DNA from: JAABRU01 sp050180235 | GTDB taxonomy: Bacteria > Desulfobacterota > Desulfobacteria > Desulfobacterales > Desulfococcaceae | Direction: 5' to 3' | Assembly (NCBI GenBank): GCA_050180235.1 | Contig: JBFXEJ010000042.1 | Coordinates: 1 to 45,144, forward strand | DNA: 45,144 nt | Part shown: positions 16,259 to 25,095 of the stretch, in pieces | How the letters are laid out: every line of letters begins with the position of its first letter | Numbering within the stretch: the stretch's first letter is position 1 | Position numbers and translations under genes: made by a program | Notes under the pieces: generated by a model | The model's input: only the letters and a program-made list of their open reading frames with translations | Database searches by the model: none | What the model was told of the DNA's origin: nothing

Positions 16259-18307
16259 TTAGCCACACTGCTTCTGTCCGGATTCATTGAGTTTATCCAT
16301 CCAGTTCCTGACAAGCACTTCCATCTGTTCTTTTTCCTGCCCTGCAATTCCTTTGGGATCAAAGCGGTAACGGTAATGGATGTCCAGAATTTTCTCCGCA
16401 GATAATAAGGATGTTTGATGAAACCCGCGGGAAAATGCTGTTTCCCGGATATACCGGAACAGGGGCAGTCCGGGCTTCCGTTCAAATCCCATACCGATCA
16501 GACGGTTCTCTATTTGGTAAAAAGGGGAATCCTTTCCGGGATAGTCTGAAATTTCTGTGCTTTTTTCCCCAGGTTCCGGCAGGGTTCTGATCCGTTTTTT
16601 CTGCCATAGCCGCCGGGCCGGAACCAGCATCAGGGGAATGATCAGCCAGATCAGATAATTGGAAAACCCCTCTTTGTCCGTATGCCACTGCCATAGGGAA
16701 AAACGGAAGACCATCCATGACCAGAGATCCCCGATGAAATGCCAGGAGGAAGCTGACTCCTCCTCATCCGGCCGCCAGGTTCCGGGTGTATTGTCAATAT
16801 CCTTCCAGGAGCCCCTGTGCCATGCCAATGCCCAGGCATGGGCATGGCGATCCCGTACAAGAATCTGATCTTCCAGACTGCTGTATTCATGGGCTGAAAA
16901 ACCGGTGGCATAGCGGGCAGGTATTCCGGCAGCGCGCAGCAGAAGTACCGTGGCCGTGGCAAAATATTCACAGTGTCCTGTGCGGGAACGGACAAGAAAA
17001 TCAGCCAGAGGTGTGGGAAACTGCCCCGGATTCAGATGCAGGGAATAGGAAAACCTGTCTGTAAAAAAATTTTCCAGAATTTTCATAACTTCTTCGGTAT
17101 CTGCCCCGGCAAGTCCCAGTTCTTTGGCTGTCCGGAACACTGCGGGCTGCTCTTTTTCCGGAATCAGGAGATCATCTTTTTCCGGAGGACTGTCAACTGA
17201 CTGCGGCCCCCAGTTTATATTGTATACAGCCAGCCCCGGACCCTCATTCACCTTCACTGCCCCAAATAAATTCCGGGATGCCTGCATAACCGGCAGATTT
17301 TCAATCCGGAACGCACCTGTGGGAAGTTTCAGCATTCCCCTTCCTTTTTTCAGGGAAAGCGACACTTCCATTTTTTTATAATTTTTCTGAACATCCCCCA
17401 GATTCCATGTGCTTCCGTCTGTTTCCGGTTCCAGTTCCGCAAATTCGGAACTGCCTGAAAACCATTTGGAAAAATTGTATTTATTATAGGATGCCTCCCG
17501 AAGGAGAATGGGAAGTTCGCTGTAACCGTCCGGACGGGCCCGGAAAAGAATCCGGTTTGATGGTTTAAGGCTGCCGATATAACCGATGGCAGTCACACTC
17601 TGCCAGGGATCAGTATCCAGCCGCTCCAGATTGTAAAACCATTCCAGCCCTTTGGTTTCCACAATCTGCTGCAGCCGGCTCAGCCCCAGGTGCCCGGCAT
17701 ATCCGCCTGCACAGATCATCAGATACAGGCATGTCCACAGCAGGGGGGAAAACCTTCGGGGGCGGATGGAAAGGAGTGCCCATGCCGAGAGGAATATTAC
17801 GCCCAGATAAAACCGGTCATCCCTGACATTGGCAAAACCGGTGCAGAGGATGGAAAGGGCAAAATATGGCCAGTTGAGATTCACGGTAACCTGCTCGTCT
17901 TTTTTTCCCGGAATTTTCTGCTTTCTCATCAGCAGAGAAATGGCACTGATATCTGTCTCGCCCCGGATATTGAAATTCTGTGCAAGAATCAGGGGAAAAA
18001 ATGACATGGGAAGCCATTCCAGCAGGGTAAAGATGATATAGACCGAGCGGTGAAGCAGAAAAAGATACACGGCCATGCCGATGAATATCAGCGCACAGAA
18101 ATCGGAAATCCGGTTGAACTCCCGCGGGGAAAAATCCCACCGGATCCGGATATGGGGAACTGTTTCCAGAATCAGGGACATGAATACTGCAATGATCAGA
18201 AGTCCGCTCTGCCATCCCCAGAAAAGCAGTGATGCGCCCATCAGAAAAGGGGGCGGGGTTTTTGCGGCAATAACCTGATGCAATATCTTTTGTTTCATTA
18301 TTTTCAT
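16259..18307 (-). CDS. TgpA-like transglutaminase membrane protein
   Basis: 682 aa. Membrane-anchored transglutaminase of the TgpA/DUF3488 type. About five or six hydrophobic segments lie in residues ~20-205, followed by an extracytoplasmic region and the transglutaminase core. Catalytic residues: C446 in RTGHCEYFATA, H490 in RDRHAHAWA, and D505 in KDIDNTPGTW. Another membrane segment follows (~545-575), then a soluble C-terminal tail as in TgpA. In other bacteria it is next to MoxR ATPase and DUF58 genes, which are absent here. Start could be M1 or the Met four codons later; neither has a clear RBS. Likely acts on periplasmic peptides or envelope proteins; substrate unknown. Confidence 0.88.
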   Translation of the reverse strand: MKIMKQKILHQVIAAKTPPPFLMGASLLFWGWQSGLLIIAVFMSLILETVPHIRIRWDFSPREFNRISDFCALIFIGMAVYLFLLHRSVYIIFTLLEWLPMSFFPLILAQNFNIRGETDISAISLLMRKQKIPGKKDEQVTVNLNWPYFALSILCTGFANVRDDRFYLGVIFLSAWALLSIRPRRFSPLLWTCLYLMICAGGYAGHLGLSRLQQIVETKGLEWFYNLERLDTDPWQSVTAIGYIGSLKPSNRILFRARPDGYSELPILLREASYNKYNFSKWFSGSSEFAELEPETDGSTWNLGDVQKNYKKMEVSLSLKKGRGMLKLPTGAFRIENLPVMQASRNLFGAVKVNEGPGLAVYNINWGPQSVDSPPEKDDLLIPEKEQPAVFRTAKELGLAGADTEEVMKILENFFTDRFSYSLHLNPGQFPTPLADFLVRSRTGHCEYFATATVLLLRAAGIPARYATGFSAHEYSSLEDQILVRDRHAHAWALAWHRGSWKDIDNTPGTWRPDEEESASSWHFIGDLWSWMVFRFSLWQWHTDKEGFSNYLIWLIIPLMLVPARRLWQKKRIRTLPEPGEKSTEISDYPGKDSPFYQIENRLIGMGFERKPGLPLFRYIRETAFSRGFHQTSLLSAEKILDIHYRYRFDPKGIAGQEKEQMEVLVRNWMDKLNESGQKQCG

Positions 18308-18590
18308 ACTTATTGTATAAGGTTTCAGGTGCCGGATGCCGTCATTGCCATTCTTCGCTTCAATGCCATTAATTTAAGCGGAGAAAGAACAAACCGGAAA
18401 GTCCGATAAAATGAAATGACTGCTGAAATACTGCCAAACTTTTCAGTTTGGCACTCCGTAACCTCCTTAACATAATGGCAGTGAGGCTTTGAGCAGGGAC
18501 AAAATTCAACCCGGTTATCCAGTACCTGACACCTTAATATACAGATATTTTCCGGTATTGCCAATACCCGTTGCCGAGGAGCATTATCGC

Positions 18591-19661
18591 ATGAGAAAAA
18601 AAATTTCTGAAACAAAAACGAAAAAACCGCTTTCCCTGTATTTCCACAGATCAAACGGCCAGGCAGACAGAGCAATAGAGAATCTGATAGATCTTGTGGG
18701 CGGCATCCGCAAACCCAAATATATCCGTGAAATGATCATAGCAGCGCTCAAGGCCGGTCAGGAAGATGAAAACAGAGCGGATCTCAGACTCATGAACACC
18801 ACACTCAAGGAGATGCGCTTTACCGGAAAAGTATTCGGCCCTTACCGGCATGTGAAAAAGGTGACGGTTTTCGGCTCGGCCCGTACCCGCTCAGATGAAC
18901 CTGCATACCGGACGGCAGTTGAAATGGGGCGGAAACTCAGGGAAGCCGGATACATGGTTATTACCGGAGGCGGCCCCGGCATTATGCAGGCCGTAAATGA
19001 AGGAGCGGGCGCGGATTATTCCTTTGGTGTAAATATCCGTCTGCCTTTTGAGCAGAAAAACAATCCCGTGATTGACGGCAATCCCAAAACTGTCACCTAC
19101 AAATATTTCTTCAACCGCAAGGTGGCTTTTGTCAAAGAGGCCCACGCGGTGGTTCTGTTTCCGGGCGGTTTTGGCACTTTGGATGAGGCCATGGAAACCC
19201 TGATGCTGGTGCAGACCGGCAAACGCAATATGATCCCCCTGATTTTCATTGATCCGCCCCGCAGCAGTTACTGGGCCCGCTGGCTGGATTTTATCCGGGC
19301 AGAGCTGACAGAACACGGTTTCATCAGTCCGGATGATTTCAATCTGTTTGTGCGGCTTGCATCTGTGGAAGATACGGTCGCGCATATCAGGCGTTTTTAT
19401 TACCGTTACCACAGTCTCCGTTATGTGAGGGAGCAACTGCTCATCCGCATGCTTTCTGAAATTCCGGACCGGATCATCGCGGAAATGAAAGAAGAATTTG
19501 CCGATATTCTGATACCGGGCGGAACAATAAGGATGTCCTGTGCTTTGCCGGAAGAATCCGAAGAGCCTGAAATCGCTCATCTTCCCCGTCTGCTGATTGA
19601 TTTCAACCGGATCTCCTTTGGCAGGCTCCGGCTGCTGATTGACCGGATTAACTCTGCGTGA
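18591..19661 (+). CDS. LOG family protein (Rossmann-fold nucleotide-binding)
   Basis: 356 aa, longer than the ~190-aa LOG core. Signature motifs: VFGSARTRSD, GGGPGIMQAVNEGA and PGGFGTLDEAMETL. LOG proteins hydrolyse nucleoside 5'-monophosphates to base and ribose 5-phosphate (cytokinin-activating in plants, PpnN-type nucleotidases in bacteria). There are ~85 extra residues at the N-terminus and ~90 at the C-terminus. The frame is open to 18489, but the ATG at 18591 with GAGGAG upstream is the better start. Stands alone. Exact substrate unknown. Confidence 0.88.
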   Translation: MRKKISETKTKKPLSLYFHRSNGQADRAIENLIDLVGGIRKPKYIREMIIAALKAGQEDENRADLRLMNTTLKEMRFTGKVFGPYRHVKKVTVFGSARTRSDEPAYRTAVEMGRKLREAGYMVITGGGPGIMQAVNEGAGADYSFGVNIRLPFEQKNNPVIDGNPKTVTYKYFFNRKVAFVKEAHAVVLFPGGFGTLDEAMETLMLVQTGKRNMIPLIFIDPPRSSYWARWLDFIRAELTEHGFISPDDFNLFVRLASVEDTVAHIRRFYYRYHSLRYVREQLLIRMLSEIPDRIIAEMKEEFADILIPGGTIRMSCALPEESEEPEIAHLPRLLIDFNRISFGRLRLLIDRINSA

Positions 19662-19880
19662 GTTTGACATAAAAACTGGGCTGCCAGACAGCTTTTTTCT
19701 GAAAACTTCGTGAAACTTTGCGTCTTTGTGACTTTGTGGCCGAAAAAACAGTCTCAGGGATACAGGAAACAGCAGAGTGACATAAGGTGATTTCCAGAAA
19801 AAAATATACCGGAAAAGTATCAAAAGCTTACAGCTTTTGCTACTTTGGAAATGTCCGAAGTGCCAGACAGAAATTTTTTA

Positions 19881-19968
19881 TAGTGGGTCAAATCCGTTGA
19901 TTCTGAAATCCCATCCCCCGGCGGGAGGGGAGATTTCTTTCCGCATCATGAGCCGGTTTGACCCACTA
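19881..19968. repeat. Inverted repeat with TAGTGGGTCAAA ends
   Basis: 88 bp beginning TAGTGGGTCAAATCCG and ending CGGTTTGACCCACTA, an almost perfect pair of ends. The centre has CCCATCCCCCGGCGGGAGGG, a second hairpin. MITE-like, between the LOG gene and the tRNA. No coding potential. Confidence 0.6.
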
Positions 19969-20032
19969 CCGAAATTTTTTTGGTATTCCCCGGAATGCTT
20001 CATTTAAAAAAATTGGTAACGTCCAAAAACAG

Positions 20033-20062
20033 AAAAGGTCAGCCATTTCCGGCTGACCTTTT
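20033..20062 (-). terminator. Rho-independent terminator of tRNA-Glu
   Basis: AAAAGGTCAGCC paired with GGCTGACCTTTT around a short loop, followed on the minus strand by TTTTCTGTTTTT. It lies 9 bp beyond the tRNA 3' end. The sequence also has a T run on the plus side, so it may work both ways. Confidence 0.8.
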
Positions 20063-20070
20063 GATTTTTT

Positions 20071-20146
20071 TGGTGACCCCAATGGGAATCGAACCCATGT
20101 TTCTGGCGTGAGAGGCCAGCGTCCTAGGCCGCTAGACGATGGGGCC
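20071..20146 (-). tRNA. tRNA-Glu (CTC)
   Basis: 76 nt on the minus strand with encoded CCA. Acceptor stem GGCCCCA pairs with TGGGGTC (one G-T pair); the D arm is TCTAGCGGCCTAGGA, anticodon stem CTGGC/GCCAG with loop CTCTCAC giving anticodon CTC, and T arm CATGGGTTCGATTCCCATT. CTC reads GAG, glutamate. A terminator hairpin follows directly. Confidence 0.95.
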
Positions 20147-20265
20147 GCAAACAGCTCACTTATAAAAAACAGTTTATATACAAAAAAAATGTTTTTGTCA
20201 AATACTATTTTTCTGACGCATTGCACAGGCATTTTTTTCCGCATTCAAATTCCGGATTGGGGGGC

Positions 20266-21099
20266 TTACCTGTCATCTGACATCTTTCGCCAGTCCTTCA
20301 GGCCGTATTTGGCCATAATGCTGTCTATCTGCCCGGAAGCCCGAAGTTCCTTCATGCCTTCTGTAAACAGGTCTGCGTACTTCTGACCATTTCTGTCTTT
20401 ATAAAATACCGGATAGGATTCCCCCACGCCTTCATCCACCGGAACATTGTCCACAGGAACAATATTTTCCATGTCTTTGTTTCCGGCATATATCTCCTTG
20501 TAGATAAAATAGGATACAATATACTCGTTTTCCACATACATATCTGTGCGTTTTTTCAGCAGCATATTCATGTTCCTGACTATCAGATTATTCCCTGACA
20601 TGGCACTGACAAAGGGTTCAGGGGTTTCATTGACATATTTGGTGATTTCCGCGCTGGAATAACTCCAGCCCATGATCCCGCCCAGCCTGATATTTTTAAG
20701 TGAATCAAGCCCTGTATACTTCCATTTGCCGACCAGGGGCGAGTCTTTGACCGCATAAAATTTATGTGTGTAGAGGCAGATTTCAGTTTCAGGAAATACA
20801 GCTATATCCTTATTAACCGGATGAATCCGGGTGGCAGCCAGCAGACCGTCAAAGGATTTTTTTTCATCAAATGTCTTCAATGCCCGCAGCCAGGGCTGTA
20901 CATCAAATCTGACAGCATAGCCCTTTTTCTCAAATACAGTCTTAAAAATATCCAGAACAAATCCAATATCTCCGCCCTTTTTTTCCGGTAAGCAGACATA
21001 GGGGCAGAATTCTGTGGTAATCATGTTCAGAACCTCTTCGGCATGGGCAGGAAAGGCCATTGCGCACAGCAGAATGAACATCGCAATCATTTTTTTCAT
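20266..21099 (-). CDS. Periplasmic substrate-binding protein (SBP_bac_3-like)
   Basis: 278 aa. Signal peptide MKKMIAMFILLCAMAFPAHA, probable cleavage after AHA. The mature part resembles family 3 solute-binding proteins: an N-terminal NMITTEFCPYVC, GFVLDIFKTVFEKKGY, FDGLLAATR, then a second lobe with LGGIMGWSYSS and GQIDSIMAKYGL at the end. These bind amino acids or similar small polar ligands. No ABC permease or kinase is adjacent, so it is an orphan; ligand unknown. The frame is open to 21198; I take the ATG at 21099, with AAGGAAA upstream and a proper signal peptide. Confidence 0.85.
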   Translation of the reverse strand: MKKMIAMFILLCAMAFPAHAEEVLNMITTEFCPYVCLPEKKGGDIGFVLDIFKTVFEKKGYAVRFDVQPWLRALKTFDEKKSFDGLLAATRIHPVNKDIAVFPETEICLYTHKFYAVKDSPLVGKWKYTGLDSLKNIRLGGIMGWSYSSAEITKYVNETPEPFVSAMSGNNLIVRNMNMLLKKRTDMYVENEYIVSYFIYKEIYAGNKDMENIVPVDNVPVDEGVGESYPVFYKDRNGQKYADLFTEGMKELRASGQIDSIMAKYGLKDWRKMSDDR

Positions 21100-21814
21100 C
21101 AGGGTCTTTTCCTTAATATTATTGTTAAACCACAAAACATATGCCTCCGGTACGGGTTCCATACTCCGCAGTGCCGGAACAGAGATGTACAGGTGCACAT
21201 GAAACCATTTTTTCTGAAAACCTGTATCAGCGGTAAATTACACCTTTCTTTATATAACATTTGATACCAATTCGCAATATATGAATATAATTCATCCTGT
21301 AAATATATATAAGGAGCATCTCTTTTCCGGTCAGGTAATCGGTATGGCAGGCCCTTTGAAAAACGCAGTCTGACATTTTTCCGGAAAACTGAAAAAAAAA
21401 TGAATCTTTAAGCAGTTTATATTTGACAAATTCTTTTCTTTGGATTATCTATCGAATATTTGCACAGGTACGGATGCTGAGTTTGTGCTTTCCGGGTAAA
21501 AATCGTAAAATTCAACACCAAGAAACGAAGCAATCCCTCGGAACACGGGTACTCTCTTTTTGTTTTCCCGTTTTATCTTCAAGGAAATACACGGTACAAA
21601 TCTGATTTTAAGTTTTCTGAATATTATTTTCCTTAATGCCATACCGTTTTGTCATATCCGAAAATATCGGAGGATATTCTGTCTGTTTGTCAGATGAACT
21701 GCATTTGCAGCCTCATGCCTCCCGTATCCCCGTTTCCATTTCTGATGATACAGCAAAAACTCATAAATATTTGTTTTTAATTTAAATTATACAAAGGCCG
21801 AAACAGAGGAAAAC
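21100..21814. other. Intergenic stretch, no supported gene
   Basis: About 715 bp. It has an isolated ATACCAATTCGC end at 21264-21275 without a matching right end, and AT-rich sequence. The 60- to 70-codon open frames on both strands lack ribosome binding sites and recognisable motifs. Confidence 0.5.
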
Positions 21815-21985
21815 ATGGACACAGAGAAAAGAAATGAAATAGAGGAAAAACTCAGAAAGCTCATTGAAATGAGCATGAAACAGAAAAGCGATGATGAAAT
21901 GCAGAGACCTCAGAAACCGGTATGCAATGTTATCCGGCGCAGAAAGGGGCAGCAGGACAAACGCATTTATGCGACTGTGAACTGA
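21815..21985 (+). CDS. Small charged hypothetical protein
   Basis: 56 aa. ATG preceded by AGAGGAAAAC, an acceptable ribosome binding site. Rich in Glu, Lys and Arg (EIEEKLRKLIEMSMKQKSDD), probably helical, with a basic end containing RRRKGQQDKR. No family recognised. The RBS and composition support a real gene, but the short length leaves doubt. Confidence 0.5.
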   Translation: MDTEKRNEIEEKLRKLIEMSMKQKSDDEMQRPQKPVCNVIRRRKGQQDKRIYATVN

Positions 21986-22377
21986 TTCGCGCTATATTGT
22001 ATCATTTCTGAGCCGCAGGCAGACGGTGAGCATATGGAAAGTCCGGCTGATAGAGATTTTCCGGATGATCTGTGGAACAAATCCGGCAGCAAAGGTGGAA
22101 AACCTTCAAATGTCCCCAAGTGATTCCGCAAATCAGACAGGAACGCTGTATATTTCCGAAGATTCTGTCCGGAAAGACAGGTTTGCATTATCCGGCATGA
22201 CATTATAAATAGCTGCTTTTAACGGATGTCCACTGTGAACAGGTATTATGGAAAGGTTGTAAGACCGTGTCCGGGACACGGTTGTACCGGGAATCTGACT
22301 GTAAGCGGATCTGCTTCAAAACAGAAGTATTCCGCTCACAGATCAGTGTGATATTTAATACGGAGGTGATAAGGATT
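21986..22377. other. Leader region of the cold shock gene
   Basis: About 390 bp between the small ORF and the csp gene. Contains the perfect palindrome at 22264-22282, about 95 bp upstream of the csp start. Cold shock genes often have long structured leaders. No supported gene. Confidence 0.5.
22264..22282. promoter_or_regulatory. 19-bp palindrome in the csp upstream region
   Basis: ACCGTGTCC, a central G, then GGACACGGT: a perfect 9-bp dyad. Located 95 bp upstream of the csp ATG. Could be an operator or a leader hairpin; there is no T run, so it is not a classical terminator. Confidence 0.4.
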
Positions 22378-22581
22378 ATGGCAAGCGGAACAGTTAAATG
22401 GTTTAATGACAAAAAAGGTTACGGCTTTATTGAAAAGGATGAAGGCGGTGACGTGTTTGTCCATTACTCAGCCGTGACAATGTCAGGATTCAAGACTCTG
22501 GTGGAAGGCGACCGGGTCACGTTTGAAGTGGAGCAGGGAGAGAAGGGGCCTGCAGCGGCAAATGTGAAAAAGATACAGTAA
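22378..22581 (+). CDS. Cold shock protein (CspA family)
   Basis: 67 aa, normal length. Single cold shock domain binding single-stranded RNA or DNA. Contains GTVKWFNDKKGYGFIEKDEG (RNP1 KGYGFI) and RNP2 DVFVHYSA, ending in AAANVKKI. The ATG at 22378 follows CGGAGGTGATAAGGATT, a strong ribosome binding site; the frame is open further upstream but without support. A rho-independent terminator follows 23 bp after the stop. Single gene. Confidence 0.96.
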   Translation: MASGTVKWFNDKKGYGFIEKDEGGDVFVHYSAVTMSGFKTLVEGDRVTFEVEQGEKGPAAANVKKIQ

Positions 22582-22603
22582 AATCAGCCTGAAAATCACT
22601 CAT

Positions 22604-22640
22604 AAAGGCGCATTGCCGGATATGGCAATGCGCCTTTTTT
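22604..22640 (+). terminator. Rho-independent terminator of csp
   Basis: AAAGGCGCATTGCC and GGCAATGCGCC form a perfect stem around GGATAT, followed by TTTTTT. Directly downstream of the cold shock gene. Confidence 0.9.
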
Positions 22641-22687
22641 AATTCCGTCAGGACCGATCTGTTTTCACCTTCTGTTTATTACCGCTT

Positions 22688-22823
22688 ATACCAAATCGCT
22701 ATTGACTTGATACTTTCCCGGACTGATCCGGAGGAGTGCAAAAATTAGGCGGAACGGTTTTATGCACACACGGAACTGCGGAAAAACTGACAATATCGGA
22801 TCAAACCAATGGCGAATCGGTAT
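22688..22823. repeat. ATACCAAATCGC-type repeat, GGAGGAGTGCAAAAAT interior
   Basis: Begins ATACCAAATCGCTATTGA and ends CAATGGCGAATCGGTAT. The interior GATCCGGAGGAGTGCAAAAA is the reverse complement of that in 8999-9103 and 35879-36005, so the interior lies in the opposite orientation. Confidence 0.6.
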
Positions 22824-22925
22824 TATTAACTGTCGGAGATGGCCGTGCGCAAAAGAAACACTTGCAAAAATTCCTGACCAATATTAAAATGAACAGAAAA
22901 TGCTTATCAGACTGAGAAATTTCCT

Positions 22926-23987
22926 ATGGCAAATGATGTACTGACAACACATTCCCCGGATCGGCAGGGTATAGTTTCCCGGAAATCCCTTCCTGCGGAT
23001 GAAGAACCTGAAATCCTTTCCCTGCGGCCGGAGCGGCTGAGCGATTATGTGGGACAGGCCGAAGTGGTGGAAACCCTGGAAATCGCCATATCTGCAGCGA
23101 AAAAACGCGGGGAACCGCTCGATCATGTGCTTTTTCACGGCCCTCCCGGACTGGGAAAAACCACTCTGGCCCATATTATCGCGAATGAAATGGGAGGCGA
23201 GCTTACCGTAACTTCCGGCCCTGCTTTGGAAAAAGGCGGAGATCTGATCGGCATTCTCACGCATCTGGAGGAAGGGGATGTGCTGTTTGTGGATGAAATC
23301 CACCGCACACCCAAAACAGTGGAAGAATTTCTCTATCCAGCGATGGAGGATTTTGCTGTGGATTTTGTCTTTGACAAAGGGGTTCATGCCCGAAGTCACC
23401 GCTTCCGCCTCAAACGATTTACTCTTGTGGGAGCTACCACACGGGTGGGACTTCTTTCCGCACCGCTGAGGGATCGCTTTGGCATTTTCCGCAATCTTGA
23501 TTTTTACAATGAAGCGGATCTGATGAAAATCACCAGACGTTCGGCTGCTTTGCTGAAAGTTGACATTGACGCGCAGGGGGCAGAGGAACTGGCACGACGA
23601 TCCAGAGGCACGCCCCGCATTGTAAACCGTCTGCTCCGCCGTGTCAGGGATTATGCGCAGGTGCGCGGGGACGGACGCATTTCCAAAAAAACTGTGGAAG
23701 CCGCCCTGACTCTGGAAGGCGTTGACAGTCTGGGACTGACCGGCCTTGACCGCAGGTATCTCAAAACCATTATCCATTTTTATCACGGCGGCCCGGTGGG
23801 CATTGAGGCCATTGCCGCCACCCTGCAGGAGGAAACCGACACTCTGGTGGATGTGGTGGAGCCTTTTCTTCTTAAAATCGGTCTGCTCACCCGAACCTCA
23901 TCCGGCAGAAGGGCTTCAGAATCAGCCTATAAACATCTTTCCATTCTTCTGCCCCGGAAAAACGAATCCCCCCTGTTTGAGAACTGA
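22926..23987 (+). CDS. ruvB: Holliday junction branch migration ATPase RuvB
   Basis: 353 aa. AAA+ motor that drives branch migration with RuvA. Walker A GPPGLGKT at residues 72-79, Walker B LFVDEIHR at ~120-127, sensor/arginine-finger region GATTRVGLLSAPLRDRFGIF, and a C-terminal winged helix with GLDRRYLKTII and EPFLLKIGLLTR. Complete; the N-terminal ~30 residues are variable in the family. The Shine-Dalgarno sequence is weak. ruvA and ruvC are not adjacent. The SAM hydrolase gene begins 2 bp after its stop, so the two are probably cotranscribed. Confidence 0.97.
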   Translation: MANDVLTTHSPDRQGIVSRKSLPADEEPEILSLRPERLSDYVGQAEVVETLEIAISAAKKRGEPLDHVLFHGPPGLGKTTLAHIIANEMGGELTVTSGPALEKGGDLIGILTHLEEGDVLFVDEIHRTPKTVEEFLYPAMEDFAVDFVFDKGVHARSHRFRLKRFTLVGATTRVGLLSAPLRDRFGIFRNLDFYNEADLMKITRRSAALLKVDIDAQGAEELARRSRGTPRIVNRLLRRVRDYAQVRGDGRISKKTVEAALTLEGVDSLGLTGLDRRYLKTIIHFYHGGPVGIEAIAATLQEETDTLVDVVEPFLLKIGLLTRTSSGRRASESAYKHLSILLPRKNESPLFEN

Positions 23988-23989
23988 TT

Positions 23990-24787
23990 ATGTCTGCAAT
24001 TACACTTCTTACTGATTTTGGTACACAGGATGAATATGCCGGAGTAATGAAAGGCGTGATTCTGTCTGTTTATCCGGGTGCTGTTATTGTTGACATCAGT
24101 CATCAGACTGATCCGCAGGATATAATGCAGGCATCATATATGTTACGGGCCTCATGGCCGTATTTTCCTGCCGGAACAGTTCACGTGATCGTAGTTGATC
24201 CGGGAGTAGGCGGAAAACGGGACATTCTGGCAGCACAGTACAAAGGGCATTTTTTTCTTGCGCCGGACAACGGCATTTTGTCATTGATGGCAGAAGATGG
24301 GGATTTTGACTCTCTGATTCGGGTGGAAAATTCAAAGTATTTCCGGGATAGTGTCAGCCGCACTTTTCACGGCAGAGATATTTTTGCGCCTGCTGCCGCG
24401 CATCTGGCAATGGGTGTGAAATTGGAAAATTTCGGAACGCGTATGGATTTCAGTCAGATAAAAAAGATTGCATCTGAAAAACCTTTTGTTTCCGAACACG
24501 GGGAAATCATCGGAAAAATTATCAGCACAGACCGTTTCGGCAATCTGATCAGCAATATCAGCGAGGATATGCTTTCTCAGTCCGGAGATACCCGGAAGAT
24601 GGAAATTCACATCGGTTCCTGCAAAATTGAAGGACTGTCTGAAAGTTATGAAAGTATGCCAGTCAGCCAGCCACTTGCCATCATCGGAAGCTGCGGGCTT
24701 TTGGAGATTGCCTTAAACTGCGGACATGCGGGGCAGTATTTCGGGATTGAAAAAGGGGCGCAGGTCGTGGTAAACTTCACACCGTGA
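23990..24787 (+). CDS. SAM hydroxide adenosyltransferase (DUF62)
   Basis: 265 aa. DUF62 family enzymes hydrolyse S-adenosylmethionine to adenosine and methionine; they are related to fluorinases and chlorinases. Family features: TLLTDFGTQDEYAGVMKG at the N-terminus, VVDPGVGG, LAPDNGILS, and TFHGRDIFAPAAAHLA. The C-terminal domain carries DRFGNLISNI. The fluorinase-specific loop is not evident, so hydrolase is the better call. Starts 2 bp after ruvB. Confidence 0.92.
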   Translation: MSAITLLTDFGTQDEYAGVMKGVILSVYPGAVIVDISHQTDPQDIMQASYMLRASWPYFPAGTVHVIVVDPGVGGKRDILAAQYKGHFFLAPDNGILSLMAEDGDFDSLIRVENSKYFRDSVSRTFHGRDIFAPAAAHLAMGVKLENFGTRMDFSQIKKIASEKPFVSEHGEIIGKIISTDRFGNLISNISEDMLSQSGDTRKMEIHIGSCKIEGLSESYESMPVSQPLAIIGSCGLLEIALNCGHAGQYFGIEKGAQVVVNFTP

Positions 24788-24810
24788 AGGAATTGCAACT
24801 TTTTTAAAAG

Positions 24811-25095
24811 TCGTATTTGCAAAGTGAGAAAAAAAATCAGATGAACCACGAAAAGAACGAAAAGAACGAAAAAACAGTTTATAAAGAAGAATCATACAAA
24901 ATTCAGGGGGCCATTTTTGAAGTTTATTGTGAAATGGGTTCCGGTTTAAAAGTCGTATTTGCAAAGTGAGAAAAAAAATCAGATGAACCACGAAAAGAAC
25001 GAAAAGAACGAAAAAATAGTTTATAAAGAAGAATCATACAAAATTCAGGGGGCCATTTTTGAAGTTTATCGTGAAATGGGTTCCGGTTTTTTGGA
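24811..25095 (+). repeat. 142-bp tandem duplication at the GxxExxY gene
   Basis: The sequence starting TCGTATTTGCAAAGTGAG at 24811 recurs at 24953 almost without change, a period of 142 bp. Each copy includes the start codon and first ~35 codons of the GxxExxY gene. The first copy is cut off after MGSG. Confidence 0.85.
24841..24969 (+). pseudogene. Truncated 5' copy of the GxxExxY gene
   Basis: ATG at 24841 opens a 42-codon frame identical to the start of the following gene except for two substitutions (T for I, C for R). After MGSG it runs into the leader of the second copy (LKVVFAK) and stops. Made by the 142-bp tandem duplication. Probably non-functional, but it could compete for ribosomes upstream of the intact gene. 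Confidence 0.8.

Larger units (their letters stand above)
19662..20070. other. Intergenic stretch between LOG gene and tRNA-Glu
   Basis: About 400 bp. It contains a CACAAAG/GCAAAG unit near 19715-19745, a GGTGATTTCC unit at 19785, a hairpin CAAAAGCTTACAGCTTTTG at about 19821, the inverted repeat 19881-19968 and the tRNA terminator. No gene. Confidence 0.6.
22582..22925. other. Gap between csp and ruvB
   Basis: About 340 bp holding the csp terminator and one ATACCAAATCGC-type repeat (22688-22823). The remaining ~100 bp should contain the ruvB promoter; I see no convincing -35/-10 pair. Confidence 0.5.

Noticed and set aside
18891..19823. Minus-strand frame of 310 codons opposite the LOG gene
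   Set aside because: Antisense shadow of a gene with clear LOG motifs.
20033..20146. Prophage attachment site at tRNA-Glu
   Set aside because: No integrase and no repeated tRNA 3' end in the window; the downstream hairpin is a normal terminator.
22884..23786. Minus-strand frame of 300 codons opposite ruvB
   Set aside because: Antisense shadow; ruvB motifs are all on the plus strand.
24841..24969. Independent small gene
   Set aside because: Its sequence is a copy of the start of the next gene, explained by the 142-bp tandem duplication.
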